Source: Ignelater luminosus
Lineage: Eukaryota > Arthropoda > Insecta > Coleoptera > Elateridae
NCBI GenBank assembly: GCA_011009095.1
Contig: VTPC01089961.1
Span: forward strand, 461,326-525,325
Direction of reading: 5' to 3'
DNA length: 64,000 nt
A program made the position numbers and the translations under genes. Shown one piece after another: positions 13,001-28,000 of this stretch; the first letter of the stretch is position 1; each line of letters starts with the position of its first letter. The notes under the pieces are model-generated. The model was not told where the DNA came from and ran no database searches. It worked only from the letters and a program-made list of their open reading frames with translations.

Positions 13001-16000
13001 AACTCTCTTTATTTTAATTAATTTAAAACATTAAAATATAACATTTTTATTTTATTCTTGATTGGTACAAAAATTATCATTTTTCTTATTAGGTATTTTC
13101 GTAACAGACAAGTTGCACATTTTTTATAAACTACTTGAAGTTAATCTGTAGAAAACCAGAATTCTTGATATAAACATCATGCATATTGTATCATTAATAA
13201 AATTGTAATGTGAAATTAAAGAATCCATTAATCGAAGGTGGCCGAAAATGCTAGAGGATTTGTGTGACGAGATATGCCCATATTTGTCAAAAGCAGGTGA
13301 TTAGGGAGTATAGGAATTTATATTGAAGGTCATCACAGCAGATGAAATTTATTTATACAATACGCTTTATTCAACAGAGCGTGTTTCGTATGTGGATTTA
13401 TTATCGTTTCCAATTATGTGACCGTTGCATCATTTTCAGCTTACTTTAAAAAATCAAAATGAAATAATTATTAAAATACAGTTGTTTAAAATTCAATTTT
13501 TTGCCAGTATTATTTAAATTACTTGCTCTATATATCTAGTACAAATTTTTAATTATTCAATTTTAATGCAACTTCTCTGTTGTCCAATTAATACATAAAG
13601 GTTTATTTGTAATAACAAAAATTACTAATAGTACTTACACATTATTTGAAATGACCTTTAGTTTTGTACAGTTTGTCATTTTTTTTTTAATGAATTGTGA
13701 ATATTGGATTTTATAATAATTATTTCTAAATTTTTTATAGCAGGAGCAGTAGATGAAGAAACTTTCATTAGATCATTTGAAGATGTTCCAAATGTACAAA
13801 TATTCTCTCCAAGAGAGCTTGGAGAGCAAATGAAGACTATTCAAGAAACAATAGCCGATCCTACTAAAGACTGGAATAAAAGAGCAGATGCTGTAAGTTA
13901 TCACCTTTCAAATCAAGATTAAGATAATTTGTGTTTCTTCCTTTCAGAATTTAATTTAAAATCTTTTTTTTCTAGTTAAAAAAGCTTCGGTCATTAATTA
14001 TAGCAGGTGCAACTAGTTATGAAGAATTTTATGCTAATTTAAGACTGTTAGAACTTCCACTCCAAGCCACTTTAAAAGATTTAAGATCACAGGTGATTCG
14101 AGAAGCCTGCATAACAATAGCCTACATGGCTCAAACGCTTAATAGCAAGTTTGATCATTCTGCAGAATGCCTGCTAAATCCATTAATTAATCTGATACAA
14201 AATTCTGCTAAGGTATGTGTATAAATGGGTTTTAATCTCTAGGATACTCAGCAATTTAGAAGTAGATAGATCTAGATTTTCTGTATATCTTTTAATTAGA
14301 ACAGTTTGTTGCTGTTTCATTGGTGGGTACGGAATATATTTTTGTTTAGGCTGGAAAACCTGGAAAAGTTGAAGAATCTATCTAATTTCTTGACATTACT
14401 GGGTATTCTGAATGTATTACACATATTTGTCAGGTTTGAATTATTTGTTATTAAGATATGTTCAGCTTTATTATATTACATGTCTGTACACATTCTTACT
14501 GGTATGTTTATACCTACCTAGAGGAGTTTTCTTGAAGAAAATATTCTATTGTAAATAAAACCTTCTAGTTTTATACGATTATTAGTCTACTGATGATTAA
14601 ATAATGAATGTCTTTTTTTAATTATATGCTTTTCTTGTGTTTAGGTAGTGGCAACAGCTGGACACATCACTGTACGTTTTATTCTTCAATATACACAAAG
14701 CCCTAGGTTAATTCCAATTATTACCAATAATTTATCAAATTCAAAAAGTAAAGACATTCGACGTAGCTGCTGTGAATTTCTTGAGCAAGTATTAACACAG
14801 TGGTCTACGCATCCTTTGGAAAAGCACATTACTTTGCTTCAAGAAGCTTTAAAAAAAGGCGTTGCAGATGCAGATCCAGAAGCTCGTGTTAGTTCCAGAA
14901 AGTAAGTTTGATTGCTTTTAATTTTTTTTATCTTTGTATAACAAAATATCTTTTTTTCAGAGCTTTTCGAGGCTTCAGAGATCACTTTCCTGAACAAGCT
15001 GATGTACTTTTACAATCATTGGAACCCAGTTATAGACGTGCTTTGCAAGGAGAATTATGTCTTTCAAGCAGCTCTTCAAGTAATAGTTTGGCACAGACGC
15101 CGGGTATAAGAACACCTAGACAATATAGAGCTCCTACAACACCACAAAGTGCCACAGGTAATATAAAGAAATGTGTTTATTGATTAGGGCTGGGACAAAA
15201 ATCAATTGCAAAACAGAGTGTGTGGCTATTAAAAAAAATCCAAATTGATATCTGCAATAAAAACATAATTGTAAAAGTAAACTGCCATTATCTCATTTTG
15301 TACCAAAATAATTAAATTAGTGAAAATAAATTTGGGCTATTATTATTTTCAAATTTGAAAATCTCCCAGCCCTATTATTTTTTCATAGTGCAAGCTGTAA
15401 GATCAGGGAAATATTAAATTGAATATTTTTAAAAGGGTTGGTTTTAATAATTTAATATGTATACATATAAATCAAAGTGTTTCCTTATGTGTCGTTTTTT
15501 TTTTAACAACCAATCCACTTTTGGCTAGATAGCTATCTTCAGTGGAATACATCTGAACATGACTATGTAGTCAAAACTGGTTTGGTTATTAAAATTTAAA
15601 AAATTTATATATACGTACATGTACATTATGCAAAAAATAACTTTACAACACTAATTAATAATTCAATAATATTAAACATGCCCGGAGAACTAAATTCTTT
15701 AAATGCGTCACTTTTGTAAACAGGTAAGGGTAACATAACCTTACTTTAAACACTTCTGTTTAGAAACATGGGAAGGTTTAGTACTCAACAATAGTAAACA
15801 ACAGTTTAGCATTGAAGGCAAAAGTTTAGTTCTTTGAATGCACTTATTGCAAGGCTTCCACAAGCTTGCTTTTTTTACTTTTTCTCACTTTTTAAAAATA
15901 ACTCTAGAAGTTACTATTTTAAAAATTTTATCACTATTTAGCTATTTTAGTTTGAGATATGAGTTTTTAAAAATCTGTGTGAATAAATCAGTATTTTATT

Positions 16001-19000
16001 CATAATTGAATGTTTTTTTAAAATATGCGGTTTTTTACGGAAATCTTTGTCACAAATAATCTATTAAACTAAAATTAAGTTCAAAAAGATCCACTCAAAA
16101 AAATTGATAAGCTGAAGAAAAGCAAAAGACTGATTATAAATCATTGCTTTGAAAGAAACAAAGTCGGATTTATAAATAATACTAACAAACTGATAAGATA
16201 AATTTCTGGTAATAAATATTTTTAAATGGAACCTATGGTCAATTCGTCTTATTATAGGGGTAATCAGTCTTCAAAAGTCGTTGTCAAATATGTTGACTTT
16301 TGGGTGGTGCATCGTCATTATTTGTCAAAATATCAAAAATTCTTATTAAAAGAAATTGTGTTCCAGATGTTCCACCCTTACTTTTCATTATATGGGATGT
16401 ATTCTATAGCCAAGATACGTAACATCAGAAGAAAAATAAAGAGAAACTTTTAATTTAATGTGTCTCAGCTACAGAGAACACTCTGTATAATCAAAAGTAG
16501 TTTAAATCAAACAGAAGGTTATTTCCTTACAATCTTTCTTAGTAGAACATTGATATTTTGCCAGATAAAGACGATACATTCAAAAAATAATGTATCTGTA
16601 GGCAATTTTGAAAGCCGATTACTTCATAACTAAGACAAATTGACCATAGGTTCTGCAGAAACCATCTATGATCATTAGAAACCCTACCAGTTTGTCGATG
16701 TTATTTATTTACACCTTGTATGTATTGTTGAATAATACTACATATATTAATCTCATGGTTGTATTTAATTTATAATCAATTTATTAATAGTTAACTTTCA
16801 TTTTTAAATCAAATAAGTTAATACATGAATACCTAGATAAATGAAAAACCAAAATTTGTCTCTCATGCTTTATAAATGGTAGGAGATGAATTTTGGCTAT
16901 TTTTATAACACACTAAAGTAGAGTATCTTAGTAAAAGAGAAAAAATTGAATACCTAGTTACAGGGCTTTACATCTTGAGTATTTGCATTATTGATAAAAT
17001 ATGTAACCAATTAAAAAGCTTTGGTTGAGGAGTTAGAGGCCTGCATGGGCCAGGTTTTCTACTTGGGACTTTACATGGCCTGGGTTGAAGCTCGGGTTTG
17101 GATTGAGCTGGGCTTCAGTTTAAAAATTCTTTGGACCTATGTCTGGTCAATCAGGCCTCTCAAGTCATTTGGTCTTGTCGAGTCTGTCGGACTTTTCAGC
17201 CCTTTGGGTCTATCGAACCGTTTTGATCTCTCGGCCCATCAGGCCTTTTGGACTTCTCAGCTTGTTGGGCCATTCAGACCTCTTATGCTGTTTGGACCTT
17301 CTGGGTCTTTCAAACCTCTTGTGCCGTTTGGGCTTCTTGGGCTGTTCGGGTCTTCCAGGCCTGTTGGCCGATCAAGAAGTTAATGGATTTTTTCCGGGCT
17401 GCCAAGAAAAACTTTTTAGAACCCATCAAAATTCAAGGTGATAATAATTAATTTTTCTTTGTATAAGCTTACTGTACAACTCTTAGAATTACACCATATG
17501 AAAACATGTATTTTCTGAACATCATCAAAACTAAATTTTGAAAATCAATTATTCAAGTAACACAAAAGGTAATGACCTGAAGTCGTTACCGTTATATGGT
17601 TTTTTGTAATTAGTTACAATTACTTTACTGCATCTTTATAAAGTAACGTGTTATCTCTAGTGTTCCTGAAAAATATAATTAATTACAATTAACGCGTTAC
17701 TTCCAATGTCTGGCCCATGCAGGGCTCAGCAAGGAGGTACAAAATGAAAATTGAAGATAATTTGTGAATACTGCAGTGTTGCCAGGTATGGAGATTTTCC
17801 CCAAATTGAGGATTTTTTAACTTGGTGGAGGAGTTAGTGAGGATCTTAAAAAAGTCAGAATTTATTGGGAATAAATAGAAATTTTGAGTAAATTTGCAAC
17901 TTCATTGTTTTTTAATGGAAAAATAATGTTTTTTCAAGTTTGCAAAATTATTGTTGATAATAATCAAAGCTTTATTTCCATTATTGGAAGTTTGAAGTAA
18001 GTACAAAATTTTATAAATAAACAAGTTTTCTAAGAAATTGACGAAAAAAATTTTTCCATTTGTTGCATATGTTCCTGGCCACATTAGGGTAAAACCAAGG
18101 TTTGTAAATAATACTGGTGTGCTGTGAATGATAGGTCTTCCTATTTGCAACTATTTGTGATCGAAAAGATTAAGGTTAGATTAACATAGGCAATGTTACT
18201 TTTATTGTTTTACAACAATTTATGTTGAAAATCAGAAAATTGTTAAAAATTGATTGCCATGGTGGTAGTTTTAAATACGTCTTGTAGGTGCATATTTCTT
18301 GTTATCAGTCGACATTTGTGATTGAACTTGTTGTGAGAAATATATAGGATGACCTATGTACCTTTTACAATATGGCATTGTTTACGGATCTTGGAGGAAA
18401 ACTCCATCGTCTTGAGTGTGATCACACTGTTGCCACAACAGTGAAACATGTTAGAAATAATAATAAATATTATAAATCTTCAGATTTGGAAATTTATGCC
18501 AGCTCTGGCAATATTGGTTATAGCTATAATCGCTTTTTTCTCCGCTATTTTGATATGTTTTGACGAAGTTTAACACCATCTGTTGGTTGATGATTAGACT
18601 ACTACTTGTGTTCACAACCAAGCAGCAAGTTATCGCATTGGCGATATAAAATTGGTGAACGATTGGTAGCACTCATTTACTATTTTTCACTTTATTTGCT
18701 AAATTCATTCACTTTTTTCACTTTTTCTATGCATCACAGCTTGTGGAACTCCTGCTATTGTCTTGCATCATAGATTTAATACATTAATTTAGCTGGAACT
18801 GTTGTAGAAGATGATAGTTAAATTGAAGGTGCAAGTGTCATACTTGAACTGAGATATCAAAAGAAAAATCGGGTTCATTGGCCTGCTGGTTGGGATGTTA
18901 CATCCATTTTAAATATAGAATTTTTACGTTTTATAGTTGTCCTGTATTTTATTCAAAATATTTTGTGTTTAATGATATTTTAGTTGCTAGTGGTTTTGAA

Positions 19001-22000
19001 AGTATAGTTGTAATTGAAACCAACCCTTTGTACTTTATCAGAGCATTCATGTATACAATAGCAGTAACTTTATTTAATTAAAAATAATTCTAAATGCTGC
19101 TTGGAAATGAAGGCAGCACTGAAAATCTCTACAGTGGAGGACTGCAGAGAGTACCATCATTGCCACGAAGTTATAGACAACGTAGTGGCATACCTGTTCT
19201 CTCCAGAGACAGTATGTAGCTGCTGTATTTGATGTTAGCAGTTAAAGAATGATTACCAATCTTTTTATTTTGTTTAATCGATATAAACCATGTGCATGTT
19301 TTGCCAGAAATCGTTTATCATTCACGTATTTATTTCTTGTTTACTCAAAAAAAGATAATTCTATTTTATTTTTGCTGAATTATTTTTTGTAAATAAAATC
19401 CACTTTATTAGAAACGCACAGTATGAAAATGAATTGTATTAGTAAGTAGTATGTTTCTTCTAGATCCCAAGAAAGGTTTCCGAAGCAACTCTGCTATAGA
19501 TTTACAAGCAGCACAAAGAGCAAAAGCACGTGCTCAGTACTCTGCCTTGGCTAGGCAGAAGGTTGCATTTGGGACAGCTAGCCTACGTGAGTTTCACAGT
19601 GTTAATTAGTACTTGTCATTTTTAATAATCCTTTTGATAAAATTCTTTAAAAAGTTAACTTTTCTGTATGTTTTTAGTAACAAAACTATTAAAATTGAAA
19701 AACAATAAACATATTTTATAGAACAATTGCCTATATCTGATTTTAAAGAATTTTTCACGGCATATAGAAAAGTTGAAGTGCATAGTATTCTTAGTGTCTT
19801 GTATTATTTAGATTAATATTGCTTTAAAATGCTTTTAAATATAGTGTGCATGATTTTCATACAATATGCTTTTTGTAGAAATTTGTGACCTAACAGTACA
19901 ATCATAAAAAAATTATACAAACTTATAAGAAATATTTGTTGTCAACAAGCATAAATTATGAAATTGATTTAAATATATTAGTTTATACAGTTTTTGCATT
20001 TGTTGATTGGATTAAAAGATTCATCTTTATTTTATTTGTTTATTATGGGTGAATAATCCTGACTAGAACAGGTAACTATGATTTTACCAACTGTCTCGCA
20101 GTTAACAGCAAATTGATATAGGGATTTTCTGTTTATTTTCAGACACAGAATAATGTTCTGTAAATATTTTTTGCCATTTTATATACACCCTGTATAGTGA
20201 AGCAGTAAATTGATATGTAAGTGTAGTGTAGCGCACTAACAGTACCTGTACTAGTGAGTATAGTTTATTACATCATAAAGTGTCAATTGCTAAAGAATGT
20301 GTTAGTGTAGAAAGGTGGGTTTGGTAGGTTATGTTGTTGACCTACTAATAAAAAATGTGCACGCGACGTACACTGTCTTTTTCTTATTAATTACAAACCA
20401 TGTTTTTCATACTTTATTAATCTCCAGATTAATTTAATTTATTAATGCAATAACTTAATTAATAAAGGACGAATAACATAGTTTGTAATTGATAAGAAAG
20501 AGACAGATTACTGTACCTTCAAAATGCACGTCGTCAATGGGCTGGTTTCCTCATCTGGTCTATGCCACCAGAGATTAGCCTCTATTGCTCACAAATATCT
20601 ATAAGGTACTGGGTGTGTACACAACCAAGTCAGCACAATTGGTGAATTTGTCCAGAAAAAGTATGTGACCTTGACAGTCAAGACTGTAACACTTTATTAA
20701 CCAATCTCACAAGCAACCTTTGTCTTGGAACAGAGAAAATGAGTTTGTACATTGCTCTCAGGATCAACACTATGAAAGTGAACAGTAGCTGCAGAGGCTA
20801 CTCGTTGCTTAGCAATACAATGCATACTGATGGACAATTGATTTAAGTGAGACAGTTTCTCACAAAAATGTAGCCATTTGGTTTGTAAATCTGTGGAATA
20901 GATTGATCCCAATCTAGATTCAAGCACTAATTGCTGCATTTGAAAGGATGTTTTGCTTAGTTACAGCTTTAGTTAGCAGATGATTAGGTGAGATTTTAAG
21001 GATAAATGTGTCTGAGAAATTATTCCAATAAATACCTAATATCATCAATTGCTATTACACCGTTGAAGTTTTCATGGTCCTGAAGTTGGGGGAAGGAGAT
21101 AACTATTTAAATTTCATTTGCAAAGCTGAAATTTAGCAGAACGTAAGATGGTCTTGATTTCACAACAAATTTGAACAATGATATCTTCTGAATCAAAACC
21201 TGTTTATTTTATTAAATCGTCATTTGTTTCAAATGTTGACGTGACCTACAATTATTTTTGTTTTGCAACAAATAAACTTTATTTTACCTACCTACCTAAT
21301 TACAGAATTTAAAGTATTTCTTCAAATAATACAAAAAATGAAACTAGACAAATGTGACATCACTGGAAGAAGAAAAACAATAACTTTCACATGAAATAAT
21401 CAAAATGTGGCCATTCCATTTTAAAAAATTAACTTCAATATCACCAGTGACAAAAATTACAAAATAAATGTTATATACAGGGTGTCCCAAAAGCTGTAGA
21501 CATAAATTTAAAGGTTTGTTAATAATGCCTTTCTGATCAAAAATGCTCATAAACTTATGTTCGATTCTCAATTGTTGCTGAGTTATTGATCAATTCATTT
21601 ATTTTCTTCACCCATGAGGTAAAGACTTTTATTTTGTAAATTAATTGCTGTAATTTTTTTTACATTTTTATAAAAAAAATATGGGTATGTTGCAATTCAA
21701 AAATAATGCGATGATGTCATAAGTTGGATACACACTTAAAATAATGAATTAGTATCTCAAGCATTTTCCCTACAAAAAAATAATTTAGAAGATATGAATT
21801 TTATACTTTCCAGACATAGCATATTGATTTGTTTTATGCCTGTTTACTGAAGGTAAATTTATTATGGAGAAATAACTTTTTTTATGATTGGACAAGTAGT
21901 TATAAAAATTGCTCAAAATCTGTTTTAATTTCAGTGTTGTATTGCTTTATATTAACGGTTTGATGCTTTTGTTTCATGTCTTTAGAGGGAGAGGTTGCCC

Positions 22001-25000
22001 AGCAAGGTATTTAACATTTTTTTTAACTGCTTTCATTTATATTTTCTTTTATGACCTACAGAATATTAATTAGAAATGTAGACAAATAGAGCAGTTTCAC
22101 ATTTTAAAAATTAATAATTGTATAAAAAAATTTCAACTTTAAATTGCTTCGATTGAATTTATTTATATTTATTTAATAAACGTAGTTTTTATTTATCTTT
22201 AAATGTGAAATATGTTCAGCCAACTTATAGTGTAGATTTACCTTTTGCTAGAAAGCACAATGAAACTTAATAAAATTTTAGTAAATTCTTATAGAGCAGC
22301 CCTATTATATGTAGTACCTACTAATTTTATTAAATTTATTAATGAGATCAGTTATTCAAGGTCATTAAAGAAATACTTTTAATAATAATTTAAAGACATT
22401 AAACCACAATTTAATCATTACTCCTACAGCCCGTCCACGACGATCTCCTGAAGTAGCTTCAATGCAGTCACCAGAACGTATAGGCAGAACCAGAAGTCGT
22501 AACTCACAGGTCTCCCATTCTCAACGTAAATATCTTTAAAAATTCTAATCATGTCAAAAGTTAGAATTAGTCCTTGAATAATTTATGGTATTTCTTTAGG
22601 TTTTTTATTTCACTGCCAATTTTGTTAAAGAATTGATCATCAACTGCAACTAGAAAAAATTGTATGTAAATGTAAGGAAAATAGTTGTATCTAGATAAAT
22701 AAAATTAATTTGTTAATTGTTAAAAATTATAGAATGGAGAATTTGGCATTGATCTGATTGTAAGTGGTAATTTGGCCCTGTTACTCCAAAATGAGCCCAA
22801 TGTTGGGTTTATAATATTTTAAAAATTGTTAAGTTTATTTTGCTTGTTAATAGGCATATCACATATATGCAGATTGATATTGCTATCGTATATTTCAGCA
22901 ATACCACCCAACAGAAAAAATTTGAAAAATGTTTAACATTAAGAACCTGATATTGTTTGCAAAGTGGCACAACATGAAATTATTTATCATTTTTAATCAA
23001 ATCAAAATGAATTATTATTAATTGTTAACTTTATTTCATCTTCATCATGATTATTTGATTATGCAGGTAGAGTATTCCAAAAGATATAGTGCATTTATGA
23101 CTTAATTTCTACTTAACTTACAGTAAATTTTACAAGTTTGTCGCAGCAGGGTGTCATAAATCCACTTGTTTGTGAAGACCTTTTCTAACATTGACACAGG
23201 GTGGTCATATTGAGATAAGTTTTACTTTCGTAACTAAAATGTTAGAAAAATAAATTATTTCAATACGGTCCTTGGTTTACCCAATCGTCTCTGACCTGTG
23301 CCACTACTTGTATTTGTTGATTTTTATGAAGGACCCACTGTGAAATACTTAAGTAGTCAAAGTCATAAACGCACTATATCTTTTGGAATACTCTAATAAT
23401 TTTTTAAATTTTATATAATGAATTTTTCAACATAAATGGCAGCTGAAATAAAATTATGTAGGACAATAACTGGAACTATCATAAGTTATTTAATAAAGAA
23501 CTCTTATCTGCTAGAAAATTTTATTCTTTACATCAACAATTTGCTCTTGTTTCAGAAACAAAAGAGTTTTATGTAAAGAATAAGATTTTTGATTTGATTT
23601 GATAATGGAGTAGTTCCATCGTTTTGTAAACTCAATCCAGGAATATACAACATTTTATAATTTCTTTATTTAGCTACAAGCCGTTCAGGTTCCCCTAGTT
23701 CTCGACCACCATACATGTACAGTAGGAATGATCATGATTCTCCTCGACCTCGAAGGTTATCTTCAGGAATCCCTCGTTCAACAACCGGTTCCAGAGAAGC
23801 ATCAAGAGAAACCAGTCCAACACGTGGTTCTAGTCTTAGTAGATTACGAACTAGTGAACGTCCTCCTCTGAGTCCTGCTTCACGTCCTGTTATGGCACAG
23901 AAAATATTACAGCAAAGTAGGGAAGCAGAAAATGCTTTGGCTGATGCCTTTGTATGTATTTTGTTTAATATTCTTATTTGTTTTTAAATTATATCTTTTT
24001 GTGATTACAGTTTACTCAGATAGATTCTGCTGATTACCATAGACTGCAGAGTCCAAGGAAAGGAATGCGATCATTAGATAATCATTCTGATGATTCAGAA
24101 ACATCAAGTCTTTGTTCTGAGAAATCATTTGATTCATTTAGGAGACCCAGTGATGTAAGTTTTAAATATTGGAAGAAAGGCTTTTGTGTGGGGTTTTTAT
24201 GTTTGTTGTTGTTCTAACATGTTTTTTGTTTTTTTTTCATTTGTTTTGTTACATGCATAACTATTTAATTTTTTAGAAAATCGGTCATCACTGGAATTTG
24301 ATGCATATTTTGTTAGTTTACCTTATCTTGTTAATACATATGTTTTTGACATTTTAATTGAAGAGATTACAGGAAAATTGATCCAAGTCTATGTATAAAA
24401 TAGTGCCATTTGACACTTTACATTTTTACTGATAATGTTCTGCTGAAAACTAATAATAGCGAGCTTTTGCAAATCGTATTTCAAAAGATGGAATACGATG
24501 TCTTGGTTTGTTTGTTTGTTAGTTAATTTTGGCAGAGCAATCTGTGCATCAAATTATTAAGGAAATTTACTTTTTCTATTTCAGTACTTTAAACCCTTCA
24601 TTAATGCAATTGTTTTAGACTCTTTAATGAGGCCTCTTAATGCACTGATTTATGAGTTGGTTCTATTGCATATTTACTTTATTATAACAATGAAAGATTG
24701 TCTAAAGAAAGAACTTTAGGCGCAAGTTACACATTAGATTCTATGAAATCATGAAATTAATATATAAAATTGGAAACACTGAGTGTAAACTCTTTAATTC
24801 AAATATCCAGTAATTCAAACAATGCATCTTTTTTCAGTATTAATCTAAAAGATTTATTTATAAATCTGATTTATTAATAAATTGAAAAGGATTGCTCATA
24901 GTGAATTCTGTGGTTAATAAATAAATAAAACTTCTTCGCCAAATCCACAATTGTTTTAATTTAATTTTCTGCTACATCTGCAGTGTGTTCCCAGATTGAT

Positions 25001-28000
25001 TTCACTATAGATCAAAAATTTTTGAATCTCGTTTTGATGTTTTGGGATACTGCCCTGCTTGGTCTGAAAAGAATTTCAAGCACATTTTTAGTTTTTAAAA
25101 TCCAAGACAGTCATGACAATTGAGAAAAAACTATTTTATGTTGAAGCACTCTCACCTAATCTATGCGAATTTATAATCACATTGCAAATTTTAATAGATA
25201 CAGCTTTATCTTGAGCCATAATTCTAAATTATGCTCTGAACAAACACATTACCACTTATTCTATATGTTAATTTAATCTACTGTATCGGCAAATCAAATA
25301 AATGAATGCGTCTGAGGATATAGTTGACTAAAATTTTCGCATTATATTGTAATAATTTTTTATTAATACATTTCTGCATAAATTTGCAACAGTAAGTATT
25401 TAATAAATACCTGTGTTACATATCATTTCAACAATGCAAACTACTATTTGAAATTTGTTCTTTTAATATAAGGAAATTAAAAAAGAAAATAAATTCTAAC
25501 TTGTCCGAACCTATAGTTGACGGGGCTCGTATGTAGCGGAAGATTAAATTAAAATAATTGTGGGTTTGATGAAGAAGTTTTATTCATTATTTATTTATTA
25601 AATTTTCATTATTTTATGTATTCTGTTCTAATGTCTTAAAAAATATTTATAGTGGATTGTATTATGAACGTTCTATTAAATTTAGAAGACATTTTAATAG
25701 ACATCTATTAAAAAAAAGACAAAGATAGCTTTATGCAATTTTTTAGCTAATGGTTGTCATGGAAATTAGTAGATGCTTATTTTAATCAACGGCTTAATAG
25801 ATCACTCATAATATAACCCACTGCATCAAGTAAAAGATGTTTTCTCTAATTTACCCAATTCTTAAGTTTCAAGTACTATTAGCAAGATGTTAAGTTGACA
25901 AGATTAATGCAGAACATTTCACATGAAATGTGATCAAATAATATGGCAAATGTACATAGAAAAACAGTTATTAATATACCTTTAAGATTATCATTGTGGC
26001 TAGTCTTCCACATGAAACAATGATCATGCAGCTCTAGAAGTCATCTCTAATTAACATCCCTAGGGGATTGGATTTCTGAAATTGATTCAAATTGTTATTC
26101 TAAATTTAGAAAAAAAAATTCTCGGAAACTGCAATTTTTACCTACTGTTTTTTATCGTAAATGTATGTACTATCACACTGCTATCCACCTTTAAAAGGAT
26201 AACCTTTATTTCGGAATCACCCTGTATAATCATTCTAGTTATTTAATAATATACAGGGTGTTCCATTTAAAAAACTTATTTTTCAACTTGCTGTTCTTTT
26301 GTTGTATTGGTGATAACAATTTATTTTAGATCATTGGAAAGAGAACAAGAAACTATCTAACCTAAGGTTTTGAATTTTTTGACAAACTTTATTCTGACAA
26401 AATTAACGAGTGCATAATAAAAAATCAATCGCACTGTATACAGGGTGTTTCATTAATAATTGGAAATGTTTTAACTGTAGAATCCTGAGCTCAAAATATT
26501 AAGATTTAACTCAAATCACTTAGATAAAATGCTACTTACTGAGTTACAGGGTGTTTTATAACAAAATGGTTCTTTTCAGAACCACAATTTGTTTTTAAAT
26601 GTTGAATGCATTTATTCATTTCAAGAAATTTCAATAAATAACATTATGTTTTTCTGTTAATAGGGATTAAAGTTTCATTTGTATAATAAATGCAATTCTA
26701 TGACCCAAACACACCGACATAATTAATACACATTAAAATTTTCAACTTTAAATATCTCGAAAAATAATGACTATATCGCTATGAATAAAGAGTACGTTGT
26801 TTACATAGAAAGTATTGGAGAATTGAAAAATTGTGCTAAAATGGCAATTCCGCCAGTGGTGTAGAATTTGGGAAGGGTCGGCCATTCACTTGCCCCTATC
26901 GTACGCCTCTGGTAGTAGCCAGAAACGATTATTTAACATAATTTAGTAGGGTGTACAGTACCTACACTTCCTGCCAAGTATGACAAGGATACGTCAAATA
27001 GTTAAGTACTGGGTACAAACAGTTTTTAAATTTTTAAATAAAACACCCTGTAACTCAGTAAGGCACCACATTTTATCTAAGTGATTTGGGTTAAATCTTA
27101 ATATTTTGAGCTCAAAATTTTACAGTTAAAATATTTCCAATTATTAATGAAACACCATGTATAATCTCATAATAATAATAATAATATTATAAAAATGAAA
27201 TTTATGTATGTTTAGGTTATAATATCTCAAATTACAGCTAGCTAATGCCTATTTGCACCTTTTTAATTAATTTGGATTGCTGCTGAATTAAACTTATATC
27301 GAGGTGCATTGATCATTATATGCATTGAACATGTCTATTATTGTTTTTCCTAACAATTCTTTGACTAACTATACAATAAAAACAAAAATTCATATTTCAA
27401 GCTTCGTATCTTTCTTACGAAGGTATGAGAAAATGGTAAAAAGTAGGTTTAGGTAAGTTGATACAAAATATGAAAACAATATGTTTACAATTGTCTGCTT
27501 TACAACAAGATAGAACCAGAAGTCATTTTTGACTACCTACTAGTTGATTTTGATTTAGTTGAATAGCTTATGTTTATTCGAGGAAAATTAATAAGTGAGG
27601 CATGGGAAATGTTGACCTTAGCAGCACTGTCTGGATTGAAATGAACAAACAGCAAGCCAAGTTTCATGTATCTAATAAAAATCATTTGCTTGACAAAAAC
27701 CATAATTTGATTTTCACAAGTAAAAGAATAACTACAAAATGCACATTCTAGAAAGCATTATTTGAATTAAGTTTTTTGATTGTATCAAAATCAAGTAGAT
27801 TTTCCATTAAAAAACAAATTGCCTTTGGGTTTTATCTGATGACAAAACAAAAAACATTGTTTTCAATTTTTTTGTAATTTTTCTGATATTTTAATTTGTT
27901 GGGGAAGATATTAGACTTTAAAAAAGTTGATTTTCAGTTTTAGCAAATACAGTGAAACTTATTAAAACGGAGCTTGTATAAAGCGGAAACCTTTGAATTT

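Larger units (their letters stand above)
15158..19112. other. Large CLASP intron with repeats
   Basis: 3.95 kb between CLASP exons. It holds an inverted-repeat MITE (16229-16653), a degenerate minisatellite (17041-17420), and a stretch with the palindromic text aacgcgtta near 17692. A 63-codon open stretch at 18372-18563 has no recognisable motif and I do not call it a gene. Confidence 0.6.

Noticed and set aside
17021..17451. Overlapping open frames of 67-120 codons on +
   Set aside because: They are products of the degenerate minisatellite; three frames are open at once, which shows composition rather than coding.
17560..17725. Possible hAT terminus (agtaacgcgttaattg on the minus strand)
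   Set aside because: No matching opposite end and no 8-base duplication found, unlike the clear hAT at 42614-43248.
18372..18672. Overlapping + and - open stretches in a CLASP intron
   Set aside because: No domain, both strands open over the same bases, and CLASP frames do not include it.
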